This document shows, one piece after another, positions 37,760 to 48,277 of a DNA stretch of 64,000 nucleotides. The position numbers were made by a program, and so were the translations under genes. Source of the stretch: Eriocheir sinensis (Eukaryota; Arthropoda; Malacostraca; Decapoda; Varunidae); the NCBI RefSeq assembly GCF_024679095.1, contig NC_066529.1, forward strand, positions 2,294,501 through 2,358,500, in the 5' to 3' direction. The notes beneath the pieces were generated by a model. The model saw nothing but the letters and a program-made list of their open reading frames with translations. It made no database searches and was not told the DNA's origin. How positions within the stretch are numbered: position 1 is the stretch's first letter; every line of letters starts with the position of its first letter.

Positions 37760-38540
37760 TGGTAGTGTAGGGGATGGGCAATGATAGTGAAGTTAGTAGT
37801 AGTAATAGTGGTATTGATGTTGGCAGCTGCTGTAGAGGTAGTGCGTCTGTCATGAGGAAGAGTGGAATAGAGAAGAAGAAATCAACCCCCCAAAACCGTG
37901 CTAATGGTCGCGGTATGATGGTAGAAGTAATGGTCTTGGTAATGGAGGTGGTGGTGAAACTAAAGCTCATGTTAGGAGATGCGTTTATTGTTGTGGCAGT
38001 GGTATTACTGTTGTGGGTAGTATTAGTAGTAGTGGTTATTTTGATGACTGGTAGTAGAATAGATGTGAAGGGGTTTTGGGGTGCAGTTGTTGTGGTGAAA
38101 TGGGCCCGCAGTGGTTTCGGAAGTGGTTGATATCAGTTGGTATTACGTTTGATATGATGATGATGGTGATGATAATACTTGTAGTGTCAGTGGTGTTGAT
38201 AGTAGTAGAACTGGTGATAGTGTTGACCTCGCTCGTGGTATCAGTAATGACAGTTCTTATGAAAGTAGCGGCGGTAGATATCGTAGAAGCGCTAGTAGTT
38301 TTGGTAGACAGTCATGGTGGTAGTGGTGGTGGTAGCGGCGGTAGATATGTCAACCGGTGTGTTAAAAGGGTATTCAAGGGTAGATGTGTCAAGGGATATG
38401 TGTGTAAAGGGTAGTCAAGGGATATGAGTGTAAAGCGCAGTAGTGGTAGAGGTCGTAGAAGCGCTTGTAGTTGTGGTAGGTGGTCGTCGTGGCCGTGGTG
38501 GAGGAAATAGTGATGGTGATTGTGGTGCTGAAATACGTGT
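37760..38540. repeat. Degenerate GTR/GTN triplet field, about 780 bp
   Basis: The plus strand is rich in GTA, GTG, GTT and GAT triplets kept largely in register. It shows T/G-rich, C-poor composition and opens Val-rich frames (37774-38130, 38076-38414). GTAGATATCGTAGAAGCGCT (38274) recurs as GTAGAGGTCGTAGAAGCGCT (about 38446), a ~172-bp duplication. AAGGGTAGATGTGTCAAGGG and AAGGGTAGTCAAGGGATATG show further local duplication. I read it as an old, mutated triplet microsatellite. Confidence 0.75.
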
Positions 38541-38699
38541 CAAGGGATCCATGTGTAAGGGGAGACGCTGTTTCACCCTCATCGTCGGCGTGTTTATTGT
38601 GGAGCGACGGCGGCACAAAAGGAGCGCCGAGGGACGAATGACATGCTTAGTAACTCCAAAGGGCGAGGCGTGGATGGCTGAGGCGCTGGCTGTTGTGTG

Positions 38700-38960
38700 G
38701 TGGGCGTGTGTGTGTGTGTGTGTTTATGGGGACGTGAAGAAGAGGATTGTGTATGTATGTATGGGGGGTAGAGGTAGGTGTGTGTGTGTGTGTGTGTGTG
38801 TGTATCTACCTTTTCTTTGTGTATATTTCTCTTCATTTTTGTGTATCTAGCTATCTATATGTCTATCTATTCCAATCTATCTATCATTCTTCCTCTCTTT
38901 GTTTATCTATCTATCTCTTTCCCTCTCTCTCTCTCTCTCTCTCTCTCTCCGTCATTCCAT
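38700..38960. repeat. Cluster of short (GT)n, TATC and (CT)n runs
   Basis: GT runs at about 38706-38722 and 38779-38803, TATC-like words at 38845-38915, and CT at about 38924-38949. Confidence 0.93.
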
Positions 38961-39194
38961 CCCTCTCACTCCCTCCTTTCCTCCCTCCCTAACCCACCCC
39001 ACCCCCCGCTACCTTGTTCCAGCCAGACAACGTGATAATGAGCAGGCTATTAACGTCACTGGGAACGAACGGACAATGAAGGGAAGTTTGAGCCGAAGGA
39101 GAATGGGAAGCGAGGAGGAGGTGAGCGATGGAAGGGAAACGTGTGAGAAGCGGAAGTAAAGGCAAATTGAATGTGCGTAAGAAGAGATGAAACG

Positions 39195-39340
39195 AGTGGA
39201 GTGGAAATAGGTGGAAATAGTGAAATAGGTGAATAATAGTGAAATGGGTGTACGTAGAGAGTGAAATAGGTGGAAAATAATGAAATGGGTGTACGTAAAG
39301 AATGAAATAGGTGGAAATAGTGAAATGGGTGTCTGTTTGT
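39195..39340. repeat. 40-bp minisatellite, about 3.3 units
   Basis: GAAATGGGTGTACGTA-type phrases begin at 39241, 39282 and 39322 (41 and 40 bp apart), alternating with GTGAAATAGGTGGAAATA. Confidence 0.92.
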
Positions 39341-39732
39341 AAGCGTCTATTGTTTATTTTCGAAATTAAGAAATGTGGAGGAGGAGAAATATTACACTTT
39401 GCCGCTGAAATCGCTGTGTTGCAGGAAGCTAGTGATTTTTTTGTGTGTTGTTTTATTGTTTGACGAAATATATTGATGTGGAAATGTTTTTACCCCTTCT
39501 TTGTTGTTTGAATAAATAAATAGTGGCCTCACTTGAACTGTTTCTATTAATTAAATGTATATATTGCGTGTTTTCTCTAATTTTCGCTCTCTCAGTCTCG
39601 GTCTCGCTCGGTCTCGCTCTCGGTCTTGCTGTTTACATTTCCTCTCTCTCTCTCCGTCTCTCTCTCGTGAATTTCAAACTATGGCAACACAAACACCCGC
39701 GGGAGAACACTTCATCTCACGGTTACGGCTGC

Positions 39733-40120
39733 TTCTCCTCCTCCTCCTCCTCCTCCTCCTCCTCCTCCTCCTCCTCCTCCTTCTCCTCCTCCTCCTATTC
39801 GTCCTCCTCCTTCTCTCTCTTTTTTTCTCTCCTCCTCGTCATATTTCCTTTTTGTGTTTCCTTTTCTCTAAATAGTTATCCTTCTCTTCGTCGTCTTTTT
39901 CATTCTCATTCCTCCTCATCCTCCTTTTTTTCCTGTTTCTCTCATGTTTTATCATCCTGCTTCCCTTCCGCCTTCTATTCCTCTTTCTCCCTCTCGTCTT
40001 TCTCATTTTCTTTCTCTTCGTATTCCGCCTCCTCATTCTCCTTTTTTTTTCTGTTTTTTTTCTTCTCATCTTTCATCCTCCTTCTACTCCTCCTCCTCCT
40101 CCTCTCCTCTCTACGTTAAG
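39733..40120. repeat. (CTC)n microsatellite and pyrimidine tract
   Basis: Near-pure CTC at about 39735-39797, then C/T-rich DNA with CTTCGTCGTC and CTCATC words. The 198-codon Ser-rich frame is a repeat translation. Confidence 0.93.
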
Positions 40121-40860
40121 AATACATGACATGCAGACCACCAACCCCCAAAAAAATCTTACCAGCAGCGTAAAATAAGAGAAGCAAGACATAATGAGCA
40201 AAATTCGAGCGTCTCATTATAATTACATGCTTTTTATCTGTCATTCATTTCCTCCTCTTCCTGTCAGTCCTTATCTTCTTTTATATATCTTAATCAGAGT
40301 GACCTTCCTTTTTTCTCTCGCACACACGCACTAAAAAATAAACTATAATCTCTTCCTTTTCCTGTTTCCCTCATCACCTTTACATATCTCCCCACCGTGA
40401 CCTTTTTCATTTTTATTCATTTTCCTTCGCTGACATACACGCGTAGAAAAAAAGACGTGATGAAAGTAATATAAAAAAATGCAATGAGAAAAACAATTAA
40501 ATACAGAAAGAAAATTAAGAGGAAATGAAGAAAAGTTAATATGCACGCAGTAACTAATCTACAGAAAGTTATCATTAGAAAAAAAAAACCAGGAAAAATA
40601 ATGACAGGAAAGTGAAATAGCAGAAAAAAAGCACATTATAAGAAAGGGAGAAAAAACAACAGCAATAGATAAAAATACGTATAGAAAAAATGCTCAAAAA
40701 GTCATTATCAGCACAAAAAATTAAGAAAATAAAAAATATCATAAAAATACCAAATTCCAAAAACGTTATATTAAAAAAATATTCCGAGTGGTATAAAAGA
40801 AAAAAAATCCCGCTATGTTTGTCTTCATCTCTCGTTATCTGGAGGGTCGCTCGCTCGGGT
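40121..40860. other. AT-rich low-repeat DNA
   Basis: A-rich on the plus strand from 40440; no unit and no gene seen. Confidence 0.45.
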
Positions 40861-41029
40861 GTTTTATCGGAGCTCTGACGTAATGAGGCAGCTGTTAGGA
40901 GGGAGGAGGAGCGTAAGGGGGGGGAAGGGGGGCAGGGGGAAGGGCGGAGCGGGACATGGCAGGGCGAGTAATGCTGATATGCAGGAGATAAGGAGACGAG
41001 ACCGGGGAACGAGGGACGGAGAGGACGCA

Positions 41030-41061
41030 GAAGGAATGGCGATGCGAGGTGGTAGATGCTG

Positions 41062-41110
<49 letters not shown>

Positions 41111-41209
41111 GGGAGGTAAAAAGGAGGAATGTGGGGATGGGAAACGAGAGGAGGTAAGAAGATGGAGAGCAAGAGTGGGAGAGGAAGGGTGATGCGAGGT
41201 GGTGGATGC

Positions 41210-41280
<71 letters not shown>
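41030..41280. repeat. 150-bp tandem duplication carrying two (GA)n runs
   Basis: GATGCGAGGTGGTAGATGCT at 41041 recurs as GATGCGAGGTGGTGGATGCT at 41191, exactly 150 bp apart. Each copy is followed by GC(G/A)GAGAG and a (GA)n of 44 bp (41064-41107) or about 64 bp (41214-41277). The microsatellite was therefore copied with its flank. Confidence 0.95.
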
Positions 41281-41282
<2 letters not shown>

Positions 41283-41404
41283 AACAGAAGTGGGCGAAGA
41301 ACCAGGAGGAAAAGGAGGAGGAATAGGAGAAAAAGGAGTAAGAGGTTTGGAAAAATTAAAGAGCTCGAAGAATATTTATCAGTCAGGGCACCAACAAACT
41401 GAGC

Positions 41405-41490
41405 CACCAGTGAGCTCATTAGTGGCTTATTAAGTTTGTTGCCGTGACTTCTACTCTGATGGCCCTGGTTCGATTCCCAGCACTCAGTTG
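41405..41490 (+). ncRNA. tRNA-like Pol III promoter words, possible SINE remnant
   Basis: GGTTCGATTCC at 41467-41477 is a perfect match to the tRNA B-box consensus and continues CAGCACTC like a T-arm and acceptor strand. Upstream, TGAGCTCATTAGTGG (about 41411) resembles an A-box. The 56-bp start-to-start spacing is somewhat long for a simple tRNA and I cannot fold a cloverleaf. A decayed tRNA-derived SINE is more likely than a working tRNA gene. Confidence 0.35.
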
Positions 41491-41569
41491 TGAAAATTTT
41501 GAAAGTTCTTTTTGCGTTTCTTGTAGTTTCTTTATACTTTATAGCATAAGGAAGATGAGGAGAAAGAAG

Positions 41570-41749
41570 AATGCAGAGGAGGAGGAGGAGGAGAAGAAAA
41601 AAATATAGAAGGAGGAGAAGAAGAAGGAGGCGTCTGAGGAGGAGAAGTAGGAAGGGGCAGCCGGAGAGAGAGACGTGGGCGAGTCGAGTGATAAGAACGA
41701 TTGGGAAGGCGGTGCATGACTCGACTTAAGACTGCCTGCCGCCACCTGG

Positions 41750-41796
<47 letters not shown>

Positions 41797-41800
41797 GGAG
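41570..41800. repeat. GGA/GAA-rich purine block and (GA)n
   Basis: GGAGGAGGAG (about 41577-41595) and further GAAGAAGG words, then (GA)n at 41753-41793. Confidence 0.93.
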
Positions 41801-41929
41801 GCCGAAGGGGAAAAAGTGAAAAAGCTGGAGTGGAACAACTTGTAGGGTGAGGGAGAGTGATTGAAGGATTAATGGAAAGAGGGACAGAGAGAGAGAGAGA
41901 ACATCCTTACCTAGTTAACCTGTTCTAAT

Positions 41930-42159
41930 TTTCTCTCCACTTCTAATTACCCTTCCCTCTCTCATATTTTACCTTCCTCCCCTTTCCCTTTCTTCCTTCC
42001 CTGCCTTCCTCTCTTCCTCCCTACCCTATGTTTCCCTCTCCTCACTTTCTCTCCACTCCTTATGATCTCTCTTTCTCACATTTTACCTTCCTCCTCTTTC
42101 CCTTTCCTCCTCCCTCCCTCTTTCCCTTCCTTCCACCTTACCTTACTCTTCTTTCCACC
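41930..42159. repeat. Pyrimidine tract, decayed units of the 149-bp array family
   Basis: TTTTACCTTCCTCCYCTTTC words at about 41967 and 42081, and CTTTCCCTTTCCTCC-type words, resemble the array at 43008-43676. They lie just before the left direct repeat. Confidence 0.65.
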
Positions 42160-42232
42160 CTTCCACACACCTCGTCTTTTAGCCGCCAATAAGTGAGAAA
42201 CCTTCAATATTGTGGTCACTTTCCTTGCAACG
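42160..42232. repeat. 73-bp direct repeat, left copy
   Basis: Starts CTTCCACACACCTCGTCTTT and ends TTTCCTTGCAACG. Only three mismatches to 43682-43754, with 1.45 kb between them. Both copies follow the same pyrimidine-rich array family. Confidence 0.95.
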
Positions 42233-42429
42233 TACCAATCAGCGACTGCTACGGAGGCAATGCAGGGCGTCACTCGGCTCAGGTGCTACTGACAGGTGTG
42301 AACAGGTGGCACGGACGGGCAGGCATACGGGTGGACCAGGTGTGCGAGGGACTAGGCGTGAAAGTGAATGAAGCCGTGGAAGCAGGTGGCCGAAAAGTTT
42401 ATTCTCCTTACGGCTGAACGTGAGATAAG

Positions 42430-42800
42430 CAAGTTTGAGAGTGTTGGTACCAGGAAAGAAAAAACACACAGAGAGAGACAGACAGACAGACGGACGGGTA
42501 CTAAAGTGTTCGATCCAGGCAAGGAAACACACAGAGACAGACAGACGGACAAGTATAAGAGTTTTGACACCAAGCTAGATAACACATATATGGACAGACA
42601 AACAGAGAGACCATTACAGATAGACAGTTAGTAAGGATGATAAACTAGAAAATAAAGAAGCGAGAAAGCAAACAGAGACACAAGTATTGACAGACAGACA
42701 GGTAGAATGAAAGAAAAAAAAACATGAATTCTAACACAGATAAACACTCAGGAATGCAAACAGACAGACAGGCAAACAGACAGGAAATCACCCATACAGG
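42430..42800. repeat. CAGA/GACA-rich minisatellite-like region
   Basis: GTGTTGGTACCAGGAAAG (42441), GTGTTCGATCCAGGCAAG (42506) and GTTTTGACACCAAG (42561) head similar segments, each followed by CACACAGAGA and CAGACAGACAGAC. Units of about 55-65 bp decay into CAGACAGACAGG words further on. Confidence 0.85.
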
Positions 42801-43007
42801 TACGCAGGTAGGAAAATCGAAGGGACAGCGCTGTGTTGGGCAGGTGTGTTTGTGATAGATTTATTGACAGGTGTCGCTGGCAGGAAGCACATATGTCAAG
42901 AGAGTAACACATGCATCTGGAGTGTAGTGCTATGCCAACATGAACACAGTATTAGAATTCATCTCTCAACCAGTAAGGCGGAAAGGGACAGTCATACGGA
43001 CTTTCAC

Positions 43008-43676
43008 TATAGAGATCTCCCTGTTATCTTCTCCTTCACTCATTCTTTACCTTCCATCCCTTTCCCTTTATTTTTCCCCTCCATCCACCTTCCTTCCTTC
43101 CTCCCTCTCTCATTCCCAACCTTCCGTACTCTTCCCTTTTCCAACCTTCCACACACTATAGAGATCTCCCTGTTATCTTCTCCTTCACTCATTCTTTACC
43201 TTCCTTCCCTTTCCCTTTATTTTTCCCCTCCATCCACCTTCCTTCCTTCTTCCCTCTATCATTCCCAACCTTCCGTACTCTTCCCTTTTCCAACCTTCCA
43301 CACACTATTGCGATCTCCCTGTTATCTTCTCCTTCACTCATTCTTTACCTTCCTTCCCTTTCCCTTTATTTTTCCCCTCCATCCACCTTCCTTCCTTCCT
43401 CCATCTCTCTTTCCCAGCCAACCACACTTCCCTTTTCCAACCTTCCACACACTATAACGATCTCCCACTTATCTTTTTCCCTCCCTTACTTTCCACCTTC
43501 CTTCCCTTTCCCTTTCTTTTTCCCTCCATCCACCTTCCTTCCTTCCTCCCTCTCTCTTTCCCACCTTCCTTCCCTTTCCCTTTCCACCTTCCTTCCCTTT
43601 CCCTTTCTTTTTCCCTCCATCCACCTTCCTTCCTTCCTCCCTCTCTCTTTCCCACCCAACCTTACACTTCCCCTTT
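43008..43676. repeat. 149-bp tandem array, about 3-4 units plus sub-repeats
   Basis: GATCTCCCTGTTATCTTCTC phrases recur with unit starts at 43011, 43160, 43309 and 43456 (149, 149 and 147 bp). The last unit is altered and contains an internal duplication of a CCTCCATCCACCTTCCTTCC segment at about 43510-43660. The plus-strand frame 42846-43457 is this repeat translated. Confidence 0.96.
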
Positions 43677-43681
43677 CCTCC

Positions 43682-43754
43682 CTTCCACGCACCTCGTCTT
43701 TTAGCGGCCAATGAGTGAGAAACCTTCAATATTGTGGTCACTTTCCTTGCAACG
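43682..43754. repeat. 73-bp direct repeat, right copy
   Basis: Near-identical to 42160-42232. The sequences beyond the 3' ends (TACCAATC versus AGCCCAAA) differ, so the duplicated block ends at the shared CAACG. Confidence 0.95.
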
Positions 43755-43899
43755 AGCCCAAAGAGAAGCATTTGTGAGGAACGAAAGCAACAAACAAACA
43801 GGTAAAAGGTGGCTGTGTTTCCATCAGGTGAAGGCAATCAAGCACTTCCAGGTAAAGGACCGCAATGTTCCTTTATTTTCACAGCGATCTTTTCTGCTG

Positions 43900-44180
43900 C
43901 CCTATTGTTCGTTCCTCCTTATTTTCTTCCTTCTTTCCTTCCCTACTTCCTTCATTCCTTTCTTCCCTGATTCCTCTCTTCCTTCCTTCCTTCTTTCAGC
44001 TTCCTAACTCTTTCCTTACTTATTTTCGTGCTTGCATTCATGTCATTTATGTGTATTATTTAACATATTTTTTCTCTGCTAGTGCTTCTTTTTTTCGTTC
44101 TTTCCTTTCTCTCTTTCCCAGTTGCTTCCCTCCCTCCTTCCTTTTTCCTTCCTTCCTTTCCAAATTATTTCCCTTTATAG
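43900..44180. repeat. TTCC-rich pyrimidine tract
   Basis: Interrupted CTTCCTTCC words with no stable longer unit. Confidence 0.75.
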
Positions 44181-44199
44181 TTCATACTTACAAAACAAC

Positions 44200-44345
44200 C
44201 CTTAGCTATTTTTTTACATCATTACATTCTTAGCTGCGTCTCTAATTCCTATCTGCCTATATAATCACTCCCACTCTTACTTTCATGCCATTCTAAGTTA
44301 CTTCCTACTTACCAACTTCGCTGATTACCTTACCAAGATACTTAC
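44200..44345. repeat. ~130-bp repeat unit, isolated copy
   Basis: ATTCTTAGCTGCGTCTC, then CATGCCATTCTAAGTTACTT and CCTACTTACCAACTT. The same order of words occurs in two adjacent units at 45510-45785. Confidence 0.8.
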
Positions 44346-44399
44346 CCGCTGCCCTACTTCCCTCTCGCCTCCTTGCCCTTCTTCCTTCCTATCCTTTTC

Positions 44400-44580
44400 T
44401 TCGGCCGGCCAGGAAGTCGTGGCAATTTCTATAACATTAGGAGTCAAACACCGCGTGAGGAGGAAGAGCAAGTTGGCCGAAGTCTAAACACGCGAGAGGA
44501 CTTGGTGTTGAGTGCTCCGGCGGCGGGCAAGTTTAGCTGCGTGATGAAGTTGGGTTTAAGTAATCTGTGTTTTCTTATGT
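44400..44580. other. Unique GC-richer island
   Basis: Non-repetitive and richer in CG than its flanks (CGGCCGGCCAGG near 44402, CTCCGGCGGCGGGC near 44516). No exon could be defended. Confidence 0.25.
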
Positions 44581-44589
44581 GTGTGTGAG

Positions 44590-44591
<2 letters not shown>

Positions 44592-44644
<53 letters not shown>
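44592..44644. repeat. (GA)n microsatellite, 53 bp
   Basis: Uninterrupted; a short (CA)n follows at 44753-44788. Confidence 0.98.
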
Positions 44645-44647
<3 letters not shown>

Positions 44648-44751
44648 GTTCTGCTGGATAATGGCTCATGTTATATTATTTTCTCTCACTCTCTCTTTTT
44701 TCAACTATTTTCATTTTCGACGAATTTGCTGGTTTTTCTATTAGCCAAGTT

Positions 44752-44787
<36 letters not shown>

Positions 44788-44945
44788 TTATTGACTTTAA
44801 GCGTTAATTTTTTTTCCTCCCTTAATTTATCGCAATAACATAAACATACAAATCAACAAAGCTGATTAATTTTGTTTATGTGATCCCGGAAATTAACTTT
44901 ATCGGAAAAAAACAGCGACAGTATTTACGGGTGAACTCTGTCAAT

Positions 44946-45175
44946 ACGGAAGGAGGAGGAGGAGGAGGAGGAAGAGGAAGAGAATGAGAAAGAGAAAGAG
45001 AAAGAGAAAGAGGAGGAGGAGGAGGTGGAAGAAGAAGAAGAGAAGGAGGAGGAGGAGGAGGTGGTGAAGAAAGGAAAAGGAAGAGAAAGACGAAGAGGAG
45101 AAGATGAGTTGTAAGAAGAAAGAAGAAAAAAAGAAGAAAGAAGAGGAGGAGGAGAAGGAGGAGGATGTTAAAAAA
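44946..45175. repeat. GGA/GAAA-rich purine block
   Basis: GGAGGAGGAG, then GAAAGAGAAAGAG hexamers (about 44985-45010), then GGAGGAGGTGGAAGAAG and GGAGGAGGAGGTGGTG repeated about 50 bp apart. A-rich DNA follows to 45330. Confidence 0.93.
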
Positions 45176-45509
45176 AGAATAAAAAGAATAATCATACTGG
45201 CGGAAGCTCTAGAAAACAGAAACAAAAAACAGGGAAGCAAGAAACAGAGCAAAGAAAATAAAGAAAATTAATTCAAAACCGCAAAATTCAAGGATGCTTA
45301 GAAAGGAAGAAAATGCAACATGGAAAAGAAATAACAGAAACAAAACATGACTAACAACAAAAACAATACTAGTCAGCCTGGTAGATCGATGGACAAACAG
45401 GTAAATATATATATGAGAACAGGTGACTCCGCGAACAGATCATTAACCCAGGTATTTTAATTAACCGTTTCTCATTAATAATTGCGGATACTTCATTATT
45501 TTTTTTTTA

Positions 45510-45790
45510 TATATCTAAATGCTTAGCTACTTTTCTACTACAAGTCTCTATCTCTTCACCACCTTACTTACATGCAATTCTAAGTTACTCCCTACTTAAT
45601 AACTTAATTCATTACTTTACTTGCGTTCTTAGCCGCTTTCCTACTTATCTCCTTCTGAAAAAAATATCTATCTATTTCCCATTCTACTTACATGCAGTTC
45701 TAAGTTACTCCCTACTTACTTTCCTTTACTTGCTTACTCTAATTGCATTCTTAGCCGTTCCCTCCTTCCGTCCTCCTGAAAAAAAAGAAG
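45510..45790. repeat. Two tandem ~130-bp units related to 44200-44345
   Basis: CATGCAATTCTAAGTTACTC (about 45571) recurs as CATGCAGTTCTAAGTTACTC (about 45692). Each is followed by CCTACTTA, TTGC..TTCTTAGCCG and a TCCTYCTGAAAAAAA tail. Confidence 0.92.
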
Positions 45791-45954
45791 CATAAAGAGA
45801 GGGAGATAAAATATTAGTTCGTGAATTTCGGCGTCGCTTGACTCGGCTCTGCAATTGGGGTTCTCCTCCGGGACTTCAAGTTTTCCATTAGTAAATGTGT
45901 CTCTTAATTTGCGAGGCTCGGATGCATGTCATTTTTTTCTGCCGGAACTTTTAT

Positions 45955-47260
45955 ATTAAAAAGACCTGACTCCGGAACTGTCGTGTGTATTGATTAAACT
46001 TAGTTGTGTATTTTGTTTCTGAAGGCCTTATGTGGATGTTGTTTTTAGAATTAGTGTTTTCTTTCCTCTGATGGGCCTGGTATTAATGTGATATACCTGC
46101 TGGAGCTTTTAAAGAGACCTGACTCCGGAACTGTCGCGTATATTGCTTAAGCTTCGGCGGTGTTTTGTTCCTGAAGCTTCGCTGTGGATGTTGTCTCTGG
46201 AATTGATGTTTTCTTTCTCCTGTTAGACCTGACTTATGCATTGATAGTTTCCACTCGTATTCTTTTACTTTAATCCCATGTACGAATGCAGCTTGTAGGA
46301 TTAATAATGTTTTTCTTTTCTCAAGCCGAAAGAAATCCAACACTACCAGCCTCGATATTCAATAGTCTCCGCTGGCATTCCATGAAACTAAAACCTTGAA
46401 ACCGTTTCCTCGACTATTCTTTTCCTTTCACAACCTTCAAGAGAATCCACGAGAACTGACTTGCATATTTATTATATTTTCATTGCTATCGTGTTTATTT
46501 GGTGTGTATGTTGTCTCGAGAATCAGTTTTGTTTCTGTTGCCTGTCTACTGATTACTTTCCATTGGTACTCTTTTACTTTAATCCCTTACTCGAATATTG
46601 CATCTTGGTTGATAATCGGTTTTCTCTCTCACAACTCATAACGAATCCACCCACAACTAGCTTTTGTATGTGTCAGTTTCCGCGGGCACTCCCTGCTATT
46701 GAAAACTTGATGCGGATGTTTGTTGTTTTCTGGATTAATGTTTTCGCAACTTTTAGAGAATCACCCTGAACTGACCTTTACGCTTATTAGTGTTCACTTC
46801 TTTTATACATTATTAAAACCTGTGTTATTTGGTATTAAAGTTAGTCCTTTTTACTAAGCTTAGAATAAATCCGCCGAAACTGGCTTATACTAATCTTCAC
46901 TGGTATTATTTTACTAAAGCCTTTGCGAATATGATTTTTCGAAGGATTAATCTTTTCACATTCGTAAGCTATGCATCCCCTGGTATACCATGGTACTGAA
47001 ACTCACGTGTGCGGACTAAAATGTAATCATCCCTTTTGCCATCTCTATTTTTGTACTTGGGTCTTTTTTTTCTTCGGCTTTCGACCTGTCTCCTTGGCTG
47101 GATAACAAACCGCATGCATGATGAATATTCCTTTCTTTCGTAAGTTATGATGAATTCAACGGAACTATTCCATGTATTGATTAGTTGGAATGTATCTCCT
47201 GTTACTGCAAGTCTTGTTTATGTGGAAGTGTTTGTTGGATTTATGCCAGAAAGCACTTTG
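45955..47260. repeat. Strongly decayed tandem array, unit about 115 bp
   Basis: GACCTGACTCCGGAACTGTC occurs at about 45964 and 46113. Later units drift to GACCTGACTTATGCATTGAT (about 46226), GAATCCACGAGAACTGACTT (46443), GAATCCACCCACAACTAGC and AATCCGCCGAAACTGGCTTA (46868). Most units share an inner CACT(G/C)GTATTCTTTTACTTTAATCC-type core and a GGATTAATGTTTTC-type end. I count roughly ten units. No purifying reading frame is apparent. Confidence 0.8.
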
Positions 47261-47756
47261 GAAACAAGTGCATCATAAATTTCGGTATTGAAGTAGAGCC
47301 GAGAGCAGTCGCCTCTGATGCATCCCTCACACGAACACGCAGATAATCCCACTCGCGAAAAGTCACATTATTGTCTCATTATCTTACACGTGCATGATGA
47401 ATATAACCAACGGGAAAAGACAACAGCAATCCAGAGACAATTTATCCCCTGGCCCGCCACTGATATACCTCTCACACACAGGAACACACACTGAACCCAA
47501 ATACCAAAGAGCGATCACGGTAGCTCCCTCACACATGCATGAAGAGAACATTAACATAATCAGTCATGCATAGGAAGGAGGAGCCAAACTACCACCTGTG
47601 TTACTACCTGTTTGCCCTTCACCTACAATGTCATTCTTAATCCCAATACATTCCAACCGCTTCATGGTAGAATACATCGAACGAACATAAGAAAGCACAA
47701 CAAGAACGAGCAGTCAATCACATTCCCTCCCACACACGAAACCAAATTGAATAACA
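47261..47756. other. Unique low-repeat DNA
   Basis: Balanced composition with no tandem unit. Nothing recognised. Confidence 0.4.
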
Positions 47757-47810
47757 CTCACACACACACACACACAGACACACACAAACACACACACACA
47801 CACACACTTA
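47757..47810. repeat. Interrupted (CA)n microsatellite
   Basis: CA dinucleotides with GA and AA interruptions. Confidence 0.96.
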
Positions 47811-47899
47811 CATGGGACAAATAAAACCGATCAGAAAGCTTGAGAATGGGAAGCAAAAGTCAGTTCGCCCCCTCGAGTAGCTCCTTGCTTGCTCATCAC

Positions 47900-48240
47900 A
47901 CTCAGGAACGTGCAGTCCATCGCGGGGCGGCGGCGGCGGGTCACTGCAACAACCCGGGCGACAAGTTAGCCATGTCGACGCCAGAATTCAGAGGAACTTT
48001 TCTCCGCCCCTCGAGGGCGCGCCGGCCCGTCCCACTTCGGCGAAATCCTCACATTTATATTCTGAAACAGACGCCGACGGAGATGACCTTGCAGAAAGTG
48101 AATTCCTCCCACGGCGACAGCGTTCCCGTATCCGTCCTTGGGGAGAGAGGGGGAGAAAAATAGATGCCTTTTCTCTTTCCCTCGTCTCCTCCTCCCTCTC
48201 ATCAAGAACCAGGCCAGCGCTCAGGGATAAGTCAGTGGAC
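47900..48240. promoter_or_regulatory. CpG-rich unique island
   Basis: GC-rich and CpG-rich (CGGGGCGGCGGCGGCGGG near 47923, CTCGAGGGCGCGCCGGCCCG near 48011) with no tandem explanation. A 107-codon plus-strand frame (47840-48163) spans it but shows no domain or signal peptide. It could be a promoter, an enhancer or a coding exon of an unrecognised gene. Confidence 0.3.
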
Positions 48241-48277
48241 AGAACTTGCGCAGAGTCGCCACAATCACCGTCGTTAG

